Positions 1 through 7,636 of a stretch of 64,000 nucleotides of DNA are shown here, piece by piece; position 1 is the first letter of the stretch, and every line of letters begins with the position of its first letter. Made by a program: the position numbers and the translations under genes. This stretch comes from Aliidiomarina soli (lineage in GTDB: Bacteria > Pseudomonadota > Gammaproteobacteria > Enterobacterales > Alteromonadaceae): positions 1-64,000 of the forward strand of contig NZ_PIPO01000004.1 of NCBI RefSeq assembly GCF_003986975.1. Reading direction: 5' to 3'. The notes under the pieces were generated by a model that did not search any database, was not told the DNA's origin, and saw nothing but the letters and a program-made list of their open reading frames with translations.

Positions 1-40
1 ACGTTGAAGTTGCAACAGCTTGTTGAAGTTGAACCAAATT
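1..40 (+). other. 3' end of the 23S-5S rRNA spacer
   Basis: These bases lie directly before the 5S rRNA gene and hold no gene of their own. Two imperfect copies of a GTTGAAGTTG-like string are visible. Because a 5S gene normally follows 23S in one transcript, the 23S gene should end just left of the window; that part is inference. Confidence 0.6.
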
Positions 41-160
41 TGTCTGGCGGCCATAGCGACGTGGAACCACCTGAATCCATTCCGAACTCAGTAGTGAAAC
101 ATGTCAGCGCCGATGGTAGTGTGGGGCCTCCCCATGTGAGAGTAGGACACCGCCAGGCAT
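41..160 (+). rRNA. rrf: 5S ribosomal RNA
   Basis: The 120-base segment begins TGTCTGGCGGCC and ends CGCCAGGCAT, so its ends pair as the 5S helix I. The internal strings CCGAACTCAGTAGTGAAAC and GCGCCGATGGTAGTGTGGGG are the conserved loop B/C and loop D/E segments of gammaproteobacterial 5S rRNA, and the length equals that of E. coli 5S. It is the last gene of an rRNA operon entering from the left and is followed 11 bases later by a strong terminator. Confidence 0.97.
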
Positions 161-171
161 CCAAACGAAAG

Positions 172-200
172 AAACCCCAGCCAACCGGCTGGGGTTTTTT
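172..200 (+). terminator. Rho-independent terminator of the rRNA operon
   Basis: An 8-bp stem, CCCCAGCC/GGCTGGGG with a four-base loop, is extended by an A run on the left and followed by six T residues. It lies just after the 5S gene and fits termination of the rRNA transcript. Confidence 0.93.
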
Positions 201-219
201 CGTTTGCGTAGCACTAAAG

Positions 220-308
220 CAGGCGCGGGGCTTGAATCTTGAATGGGTCCCCGGCGAGTTGACGTACCAACCATACTGCCCCCATTCAAGATTCAAGCCC
301 CGCGCCTG
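220..308. repeat. Perfect 28-bp inverted repeat with 33-base loop
   Basis: Bases 220-247 are the exact reverse complement of 281-308, with no mismatch over 28 bp; the loop is 248-280. Each arm carries two direct copies of CTTGAAT (or its complement) and a GC-rich outer part. The element lies between the rRNA terminator and sodC in DNA with no credible gene. There is no T tract after it, so it is not a standard terminator. It could be a dispersed palindromic repeat, the tips of a small non-autonomous element, or a structured RNA; the sequence alone does not decide. Confidence 0.9.
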
Positions 309-438
309 GTCTGCCCATCCCCAAACCGAGCACCCATCCACGCACCGACAGCCAATCCAAGCACCACCCTCCCCCGCAACCCCCCAATCTATGCTAACCT
401 ATTCATGTAGTTAATATTTTCCTTAAGGGAGTCAGACC

Positions 439-978
439 ATGAAGAAACTAATATTGGGTGTTATACCAGCGTTGATGCTGAGTGCATGTGGTGAAAGCGG
501 TACCGCCGATGTCCTACATCAGGCGGGCATTGAAGAGTACACCACCGCGATGGTAGCAACAGAAGGAAACGACGTAACAGGCATGGTGACGTTTCGCCGA
601 ACTGGCGACGGTATAGCGGTTACCGCGCACATTGAAGGGTTACAACCTAACCAGCAGCATGGCTTCCATATTCACCAGTACGGCGACTGCAGTGCTCCGG
701 ATGGTACCTCTGCAGGTGGTCATTTTAATCCGGAGTCCACTCGCCATGGGGGTCGTGACCACGATGAACGCCATGTTGGCGACCTCGGCAATTTAGAGGC
801 AAACGAAAATGGCGAAGCCCATGTTGAGTTTATTGACGATCGTCTGCAAATGGATGGCCCGCACAGTATTCTTGGTCGGGGTGTCATTGTTCACGCTCAG
901 GCTGATGACTTTGAAAGTCAGCCAACAGGGGATGCTGGTAGCCGCCTTAGCTGCGGTGTCATTGGCGTTGCAGACTGA
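439..978 (+). CDS. sodC: Superoxide dismutase [Cu-Zn], lipoprotein form
   Basis: This enzyme turns superoxide into oxygen and hydrogen peroxide in the periplasm. The 179-residue product starts with a lipoprotein signal (LSAC, lipidated Cys17), so it should be membrane-anchored. Copper ligands fit His77, His79, His95 and His152; zinc ligands fit His95, His103, His112 and Asp115. Cys84 and Cys172 can form the conserved disulfide, and Arg169 in GSRLSC is the active-site arginine. An AAGGGA ribosome site precedes the ATG. The gene stands alone between the rRNA operon and tamB, and ends at a shared terminator. Most bacterial SodC proteins are soluble and periplasmic; the lipobox is a less common variant. 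Confidence 0.95.
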   Translation: MKKLILGVIPALMLSACGESGTADVLHQAGIEEYTTAMVATEGNDVTGMVTFRRTGDGIAVTAHIEGLQPNQQHGFHIHQYGDCSAPDGTSAGGHFNPESTRHGGRDHDERHVGDLGNLEANENGEAHVEFIDDRLQMDGPHSILGRGVIVHAQADDFESQPTGDAGSRLSCGVIGVAD

Positions 979-997
979 AGCTGAATTCAGAGTAAAT

Positions 998-1027
998 AAA
1001 AACCCCTCCTGATGAGGGGTTTTTTTA
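998..1027. terminator. Bidirectional terminator between sodC and tamB
   Basis: The stem ACCCCTC/GAGGGGT has a five-base loop, flanked by an A run on the left and seven T residues on the right. It can stop sodC transcripts on the plus strand and tamB transcripts on the minus strand. Confidence 0.88.
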
Positions 1028-1030
1028 TTA

Positions 1031-4000
1031 TTAGTTACGCTCAATCGAATAGAAGAAATCAGCACCGCTTCGTTCGTTACCAGTGTGCGATTCGAAGTTA
1101 AGGTTGTCTGTTAACCGATACATAATGAAGAATGTACTGACCGGTTCGACCAAGCCTACCCCGTACTTGATATACAAACGAGATGAAATTTGTTTGCCAA
1201 TATAGAGTGAGGTTGATTCAAAGGTATCGCCTGCATCCAGACTGATCTCATCAACACCCAAGGTGTTAGTTAGTCGCTCACCGAGTCGGTTACCGCCGCT
1301 CATACCTAAAGCAAGAGTAGCCCGGGCCAGCATATTCGCTTCACCGGTGTCGCTTTGTCCTGGTCCCCGGCCAAATAAAAGGTAGGACAGAATGGCACTG
1401 TCCTGCATGTTTGGCGAACTAAATAAGTTGAATGTCGGGTTCTGTAATGTCCCGCCTACCCTTGCACCAGCGGTAACACTGTCCATTTCGATACGACGTT
1501 CTACGCGCAGATCGAGTCCAGGGTTGGCGACCGGCCCGCCGGTGAAAATAAGTCGGCCCCGTTCTATATTGAGGTTCTGTCCATAGATTTCATATTCACC
1601 CGTGGCAACGTCGATATTACCCACAGCAGATGTTTCCTGGCCAGGTTGTTCAATGATTCTTAGCTGACCGGTAAGTCGGCCTTCAAAGCCATAGGCACTA
1701 ACCTGAACGTCATCTCCCAGGCGAACGGTAAGATCCATATCGAGCGGTACTGCGGTGGCATCCATGTCATATTCAGTGCCGTCGCGTCCGATAAAAACCG
1801 TATCTGATGAGATGGAATCGACCGTTTCAAAATCGGGAGGGGTAATTCGGGCGCTAGGTACATCTACTGATCCTCGCAGACGTATAAGCTCAGGCGTATA
1901 TTCGATTTCGAGTTGAGGTGCAATGGTGACCTTAAGATCGCGGGTGTTCAACGCGGGAAACGCATCGCCTTGCACACTTACCTGCGCGCGTTGTTGCTGT
2001 AAATTATAGCTCCCTTCAATGCTGACTTGCCCTTCCCCTGCATCTACTGAGCCAGTGAACTGAAACGGTTCCTGGGCAGCACTGGGCGCTTCTACGCTCA
2101 TATTCAGATTGCGTAAATCGAGACCGGTAGCAGGGATCTCCGCATGTCCATCGCGTAGCTCTAGTCCGCCACCGACATTTAAATCATTTATAGTTCCTGA
2201 AAAATCGAGACGTCCGTTGAGGTTGCCAGAAATGTTCTGAACCTCTGGAACTACTGCGGAAATTAAGGTTAAACGTTGTACGTCGATGCCAACGTAGCCC
2301 TCGAACTCGCGGTCAGGCGTTAGCACGTCGAAGATATCGAATTCCGCTTCCACACCGCCTTCGAGTTGCTCTGAAAGCAGCTGAACGTAAACCTCAAGCT
2401 GCTCCTGGCCACCCTGAATACGCAGCACTTCGCCTCCATCGAGGTCAACGCGGAGGTCTTGAGTAGGGATCTGGACGGATGAATCGGAAATGGATAGACG
2501 AACGTCACTTTGTAGCTGGTCGTCTTGCAGACCGAGGTCGGCGAACAGGCTGAATTCACCCAGAATATTGAAATCCTCAGGAAACCAGGGCGCGAACATC
2601 TGATAGGGTACGTTTTCGGCGGCCACTTGCAAAGTCGTGTTGTTCGAGTCTCGTTGCCACTCCGCCTGAAGACATATTTCAGACTCTCGGGATGCTATTA
2701 AAATACAGCTTTGGCCCAGTTCTACGGCCCGCTCTGACAGATGCAACGGAGCCGGTTGCGTCAGACGCCATCGACCAAGTTCAGGATAACGAAGCTCCAG
2801 TTCCTGCAGTTCACCTTGCCAGGTAAACTGCTCCCGAGACCAGCGACCCTGCAGCTGTGTGCGCATCGTTAGCTGGTCGTATTCGACGTCGAGCGCAACC
2901 TGATGTGGTTGGTTGGAGCTTTGCTGTAGGGTTAAATTAACCTGTTCAATCTGGTGTTCGGCAATGGCTACATTAGAGACCTGCAGTGAACCTGTTGGTA
3001 AATTTTCAAAATCTGTATTCAGGTCAAGATTCAGCTCAACAGTGCCTATTGCGTAGTCGCCGTAGGCGAGGTCAGCGCCGTTAACTTCGACGTGTAGAAC
3101 AGGGGCGCCGGGATCACCACTTAAGCGGCCGCTGGACTGCAATTGTCCCTGAGCTTGAGAATACAGACTTTCGATGTTGGGCACTTGCAGGGTCCAGCTT
3201 AGTGTCAGATCGTCCGGACCGTAACGACCATCGGCTTGTAGTAAGGCATCGCCGAGCTGCAATTCAAAGTCGTTGGCCTGGATGCGGTCACCGTCGATTT
3301 CAATTTCGCCACGGCCACTAACCTCGGAGGAATCGAGGGTACCACTCAGGCTTTCAATGGAGGCAAACACCTGCAGGGTGTCTGTGTAGCGTCCTTGGGT
3401 AGTGATATGGGTATTAAGGTTCCCGGTCACTTGGTCAGTTAAACCTTCTAACTCCAAATTATCAACGCGAACTGCCAGGTCCCAACGTAAATCCGGTTGC
3501 CACAGAAAACTGCCGTCGATCGCTATTTCGCCCTGACCCGTTGCAGCACTGACACTTAACTGTGACGCCCCTTGTTGATCGCCTTCAGCCTGAAGGGAGA
3601 ACTCAGATAACGTAAAGCCAAGAAACTCTACTTCACCCTGAATATCAACCTCCAGCTGCTCGCCGAGTTGGGCAAATCCACTCAGGTTGAACTCTCCATC
3701 GTTGCTGTCCACTTCTGCTTTAAAGTGGTCAATGTCGAGCCTTTGATCGGCATAGGTGAACAGTCCATCGAGGTCGACACGACCCTGGGTCACACTATCT
3801 AACCAACCTGATACTTCAATATCGAGTTGCTCAAGGTTACCCTCTCCAGCAATGCTCACGTCAAGGTCGTTGATTACATCGTCCGTCGCGGCAAGGGATA
3901 ACTGGGTCAGGTGGAGGTTGGCTTGCCAGCGTAACCCTTCTGCTTGCAGATAGTTGCTTAGCTCTGCAGTCAGTTCACTATCGGCGATACCTTCAGTCGT

Positions 4001-4708
4001 GGTGGTAAGCTTCACTTGGTCCAGATCTCCATTCGCTTCAGCGACCAGAGTCAGTTCACCGGTATCGCCCAGATCAAGGGTCGCCTCGGCGTTCAGATCA
4101 AAGGGGTAGCGTCCTCGTGTATCGACTTCCCCGTAAAGAGTGACCATTCCCTGTGGCGCTTCAATCTTGAGGTACTCGATGTGCTGTTGGCTGCCCAGGC
4201 TTTGTGCTCGTAGTTCAATGGTATCCACCTGCTGCGTGCTGCCGTTACTGTGAATCCTGATGTTACGAAGTGCCACATGCTCGAGCTGGATATTTACCGG
4301 CAGATTAATATCGGGCGGTTGAAAAGGCTCTTGAGAGCTGTCTTCTGTTTCCTCGCTCGGCGGCAACTTTAATTGCATGGCGCTGAATTCAAATGACTCA
4401 ACATGTAGTAAGCGCTTACCTAGCTGAGTCGGCCTCCATTCCAAATGTACATCGGAAATATCCAGTTCGAGTTCACCTTGCTGATAACGAACCTGCCTCA
4501 GGTTGAGTTCGCCGAGCAGATGGCCATCAAGGTGTTCGACTTCAAGCGTGCCTGGTGCCAGTTTACTGGCCAGGCTGAAGGTTGCCCGGGTACCGGTTTC
4601 AGTCCCCAGTAACAGCAGAATAGCGACCACAAGGCTGATCAGTAGCGAGACTAATACAAGCAGCCCAACACCGGTGTAATGCAGCGTACGTTTAATGGCA
4701 GGCTTCAT
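1031..4708 (-). CDS. tamB: Translocation and assembly module inner-membrane protein TamB
   Basis: TamB is a large inner-membrane-anchored protein that spans the periplasm and works with TamA in outer-membrane protein assembly and phospholipid transport. The 1225-residue product (E. coli about 1259) has one membrane segment near residues 12-35, a long run of repeated beta-strand units typical of the AsmA/TamB bridge fold, and the C-terminal DUF490 domain with the sequences GRLIFTGGP and DSAILSYLLFGRGP. Its ATG overlaps the TGA of tamA by four bases (ATGA), which indicates coupled translation. It is the last gene of the minus-strand unit running from 10954, and ends at the sodC terminator. Confidence 0.95.
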   Translation of the reverse strand: MKPAIKRTLHYTGVGLLVLVSLLISLVVAILLLLGTETGTRATFSLASKLAPGTLEVEHLDGHLLGELNLRQVRYQQGELELDISDVHLEWRPTQLGKRLLHVESFEFSAMQLKLPPSEETEDSSQEPFQPPDINLPVNIQLEHVALRNIRIHSNGSTQQVDTIELRAQSLGSQQHIEYLKIEAPQGMVTLYGEVDTRGRYPFDLNAEATLDLGDTGELTLVAEANGDLDQVKLTTTTEGIADSELTAELSNYLQAEGLRWQANLHLTQLSLAATDDVINDLDVSIAGEGNLEQLDIEVSGWLDSVTQGRVDLDGLFTYADQRLDIDHFKAEVDSNDGEFNLSGFAQLGEQLEVDIQGEVEFLGFTLSEFSLQAEGDQQGASQLSVSAATGQGEIAIDGSFLWQPDLRWDLAVRVDNLELEGLTDQVTGNLNTHITTQGRYTDTLQVFASIESLSGTLDSSEVSGRGEIEIDGDRIQANDFELQLGDALLQADGRYGPDDLTLSWTLQVPNIESLYSQAQGQLQSSGRLSGDPGAPVLHVEVNGADLAYGDYAIGTVELNLDLNTDFENLPTGSLQVSNVAIAEHQIEQVNLTLQQSSNQPHQVALDVEYDQLTMRTQLQGRWSREQFTWQGELQELELRYPELGRWRLTQPAPLHLSERAVELGQSCILIASRESEICLQAEWQRDSNNTTLQVAAENVPYQMFAPWFPEDFNILGEFSLFADLGLQDDQLQSDVRLSISDSSVQIPTQDLRVDLDGGEVLRIQGGQEQLEVYVQLLSEQLEGGVEAEFDIFDVLTPDREFEGYVGIDVQRLTLISAVVPEVQNISGNLNGRLDFSGTINDLNVGGGLELRDGHAEIPATGLDLRNLNMSVEAPSAAQEPFQFTGSVDAGEGQVSIEGSYNLQQQRAQVSVQGDAFPALNTRDLKVTIAPQLEIEYTPELIRLRGSVDVPSARITPPDFETVDSISSDTVFIGRDGTEYDMDATAVPLDMDLTVRLGDDVQVSAYGFEGRLTGQLRIIEQPGQETSAVGNIDVATGEYEIYGQNLNIERGRLIFTGGPVANPGLDLRVERRIEMDSVTAGARVGGTLQNPTFNLFSSPNMQDSAILSYLLFGRGPGQSDTGEANMLARATLALGMSGGNRLGERLTNTLGVDEISLDAGDTFESTSLYIGKQISSRLYIKYGVGLVEPVSTFFIMYRLTDNLNFESHTGNERSGADFFYSIERN

Positions 4709-6462
4709 AAGTCCGGCCCTAAAGTAAGGTGTAAGCGCACATTGCTGCCTTCCGGACTGAAACCATGAGCTAGATCGATACGAATGGGCCCCACCGGACT
4801 TTGCCAGCGTACCCCAAAACCTGCGCCGTGGCGGAAGGCGGTCGAAATATCGTTGAAGGCTTTACCTGCGTCCCAAAACGCAGCGACCCGCCAGTTTGGC
4901 TTAAATTCATAATCGGCTTCGAGGCTGGTGACGATCAAATGACGTCCACCGCGCATGAATCCTTCGTCATCGCGTGGACCTACTTCACGATAGCCATAGC
5001 CACGAATGCTTGAGTCACCGCCTGCATAAAAACGCAGAGAGGTGGGGATACGCGAAAAATCAGAAGAAACAGTGGTGCCAAGATCAGCGCGGGTGAGTAA
5101 GCGAAAACGGTCCATAAAGGGAACCACCAGCTTTCCTCCCAGGGAAACCTGGAAGAAATTGGTACTGGAGAGCACTTCTTCGGTGGCGCCACGTAAGCCA
5201 AGTGAGGTACGAAAGCCCTCTTGCACATCGAGTCGGTTCGGTGTGTGTACGCGATCCCACTGAATGCCCGGGATTAAGAACTGGGTATCGCGGCGCTCTC
5301 CGGAAAGCTCATCTCTCTCATCTTGCCAGTCCAGACTGATGGTACGCTGGGTGCGATCGAGTTGATGCTGCCAGCTTACCCCCACGTTAATTAATTCGGA
5401 ACGGGTGGTTGAGGTGTCTTCGTCACTCCACGCGGCACGGACAATATACTGATCGGTCTGCGGTTGAGCACCCGGAATAATGTAGTTCGTACCGACCGCA
5501 GAAACCAATTCGGAAATTTGGAACTGGGTATTAAAACGATGCCCGCGGCGGTTTACCCAGCGTCGATTTTGTTCAAAGCTAATGCGAGCCCCCGTATCGG
5601 TGCCGTAGCCAATACCAGCACGATAATGAGTGCGCTTATTTGGCTCCAGGGTGATATCAATGGGAACCTGATAGTCTTCGCTTGTTTCGTCCCAAAGCGG
5701 CTGAATTTGCACCCGGCTGAAATAATTACTGTCGGCGAGGCCCATTTGCAGCTCGACCAGTTCCTCGGAGGTAATGTGCTCGCCTTCTTCGAACTGCACA
5801 AAGCGCTGTAAAATTTCTTCGTCAAGTTGTGATTCACTGAAAGTGACCCGGCCAAAACGATGACGCGGTCCCGAGTCAAAGTGAAGGATAACATCTGCTG
5901 CATAGTCGCCCATATCGAGGCGCAGCTCGCTTTGTTCGAAACTGGCATTGCGGTAGCCGCGGTCTGCCGCCAGGGACCGTAGCCGACTTTTCGCATTCTC
6001 GTAGTTGCGATGGTGAATGCTTTGGCCGGGTTGAATCGGAAGGTCGCTCAGAAGGCGGGAAAAGGCGGCGTCGTCCTGAGCATCGCCAATGAGGCGGATA
6101 TCGACCTCACGGATCGGCATCGCTTCACCTGTTTCGATACGGTAGGTTGCTCGCCATCCTTCGTCATGGCGTTGCAGTTCGCTATCGACGTTGCTGCGAT
6201 AATAGCCGGCCGGTGCCAGGGCGCGACGGATTTCCTGTTCAGCTCTGCGGTGAAGGTAGCGCACCCGCCCCGGGCCTGGTGCAGCCTGATTGTGATAGGC
6301 GTAAATAGAAAGACGGTTGCGGACATTGGTTAGCAATTGTCCACTGACCCCCTCAATGACAACCTGGAGTTGGGGCTCTGCTTCATCTTCGTCCTGCGCT
6401 GTGACTTGCAGGGACAGTACCATCAAACAAATTGTCCCGAGTGAAAGCCACCACAGTTTCAT
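4705..6462 (-). CDS. tamA: Outer-membrane assembly protein TamA (Omp85 family)
   Basis: TamA is the outer-membrane partner of TamB. The 585-residue product (E. coli 577) has a signal peptide ending near residue 22 (VTAQ), three POTRA-like domains over roughly residues 30-265, and an Omp85 beta-barrel with the family motif SIRGYGYREVGPRD, followed by VGPIRIDLAHG near the C-terminus. An AAGG ribosome site lies before the ATG, 13 bases after the hemY stop, so tamAB probably shares a transcript with the haem genes. That linkage differs from E. coli, where tamAB stands elsewhere. Confidence 0.95.
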   Translation of the reverse strand: MKLWWLSLGTICLMVLSLQVTAQDEDEAEPQLQVVIEGVSGQLLTNVRNRLSIYAYHNQAAPGPGRVRYLHRRAEQEIRRALAPAGYYRSNVDSELQRHDEGWRATYRIETGEAMPIREVDIRLIGDAQDDAAFSRLLSDLPIQPGQSIHHRNYENAKSRLRSLAADRGYRNASFEQSELRLDMGDYAADVILHFDSGPRHRFGRVTFSESQLDEEILQRFVQFEEGEHITSEELVELQMGLADSNYFSRVQIQPLWDETSEDYQVPIDITLEPNKRTHYRAGIGYGTDTGARISFEQNRRWVNRRGHRFNTQFQISELVSAVGTNYIIPGAQPQTDQYIVRAAWSDEDTSTTRSELINVGVSWQHQLDRTQRTISLDWQDERDELSGERRDTQFLIPGIQWDRVHTPNRLDVQEGFRTSLGLRGATEEVLSSTNFFQVSLGGKLVVPFMDRFRLLTRADLGTTVSSDFSRIPTSLRFYAGGDSSIRGYGYREVGPRDDEGFMRGGRHLIVTSLEADYEFKPNWRVAAFWDAGKAFNDISTAFRHGAGFGVRWQSPVGPIRIDLAHGFSPEGSNVRLHLTLGPDL

Positions 6463-6475
6463 GTCATTACCTTAT

Positions 6476-7636
6476 TCAGAGTTTATACGACTGCGCCTCT
6501 TTATACGCCTCCACTGCCTTTTCACTGTGCCCTGAAGCGAGGTAGGCATCGCCAAGCAGTCGATAGTAGTAGGGCGTACTATGCAGACTTAGCGCCGTTC
6601 TGAGTGCTCGCTGGGCAGGTTCTGAGTCACCTTGCTGCAGATACAACACTCCGAGTAACGCGATGGCATCCGCATCTTGTGGCGCCCCTTTTATATACGC
6701 TTCAATATAGCCAGTCAGGTCACTGGCTGTCTGCCAAGTATGTGTAAAGGGTGAGTATAGTAGCTCTGCAGGCGTCAGGTACTGCTTTTGCAGACCTTTT
6801 ATTAATACGCTCTGGCTTGCGCTTTGCTCTCCTCGCTGGTCGAGTACCGCGGCATAGGCCAGGCGAACTAATGCACGCTGGCGGGATTTTTTGTGTAGCG
6901 CGCGCCAACGCTGTTGTAAATCAGGACTGGAGGAGGCAGCAGTGAAATAGCCGATCACCGCTTTTCTTTGATACTCAGATAATAAAGTCGAGAGCAGTGC
7001 CCGGTCGTTTTCTAAGGCGGGCAATAGTTCGAAAAGTAACTCATGGCGATTATGACGCAGATAAAACGCGGCCGCCGCACGTGTTACCCCGGTATGGCCG
7101 GGATGTTCTGAAAGTAAGCGTTTAAACGCAGTAACACCAGCATCGGGTGCAGAGCTGGCGGCATGCTGGATCTGCAGTGCCAGAAGCGGATTTGCTTTGT
7201 CGCTGGCTTGTTCAAGCAAGCGACGTTCAGTGTCGTCATCTTTCAGTAACCGTGCTGAGGTGGCTGCAAGCAATAGAGCATCATGTGGTTCTTTAAGCAG
7301 ACTGGCTGCACGTTCGGCATGTTTCTGCGCCTGCTCGTAGTCACCCGCTGTTAGTTGCTGCAGCGCCTGAGTGAACTGCTCGTGGGCTTTACGCTCACGA
7401 CGCTGGCTTGCCCAGCGGGAGCCGCGCCGGGTGCTGCGGACTATCTTTTTAATTAACCAATCTAGCAGCCAGATGAGTAGCACCGCCGCAAGGATTAACA
7501 AAACCAGCACCACGACGCTGGTTTCTATCTGATACCCGGCCATCACAATAAGCACATAACCGGTTTGCCCGGAAAATAACGGCCCAGCGATGAACCCGGC
7601 TAGAACTATAAGGAGCAAGATCAGGGCTTTAACCAC
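6476..7636 (-). CDS. hemY: HemY protein, TPR-containing inner-membrane protein of haem synthesis
   Basis: Gammaproteobacterial HemY is an inner-membrane TPR protein linked with late haem synthesis; its exact role is unsettled. The 386-residue product has two membrane segments (about residues 4-24 and 41-62) with the family string GQTGYVLI between them, then a cytoplasmic helical TPR region ending in a clear repeat (ALSLHSTPYYYRLLGDAYLASG). The start codon is GTG, sharing its G with the TAG stop of the hemDX gene, and the N-terminus aligns with E. coli HemY from residue 1. It is not the HemY/PgoX protoporphyrinogen oxidase of Gram-positives. Confidence 0.92.
   Translation of the reverse strand: MVKALILLLIVLAGFIAGPLFSGQTGYVLIVMAGYQIETSVVVLVLLILAAVLLIWLLDWLIKKIVRSTRRGSRWASQRRERKAHEQFTQALQQLTAGDYEQAQKHAERAASLLKEPHDALLLAATSARLLKDDDTERRLLEQASDKANPLLALQIQHAASSAPDAGVTAFKRLLSEHPGHTGVTRAAAAFYLRHNRHELLFELLPALENDRALLSTLLSEYQRKAVIGYFTAASSSPDLQQRWRALHKKSRQRALVRLAYAAVLDQRGEQSASQSVLIKGLQKQYLTPAELLYSPFTHTWQTASDLTGYIEAYIKGAPQDADAIALLGVLYLQQGDSEPAQRALRTALSLHSTPYYYRLLGDAYLASGHSEKAVEAYKEAQSYKL

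Noticed and set aside
4-414. Open frame of 136 codons over the start of the window
   Set aside because: It runs through the 5S rRNA gene, its terminator and the palindrome; the translated sequence has no protein-like pattern.
1392-1586. Small plus-strand frames inside tamB, such as this one
   Set aside because: They lie antisense to a strongly supported gene, have no ribosome site and look compositionally like shadows.
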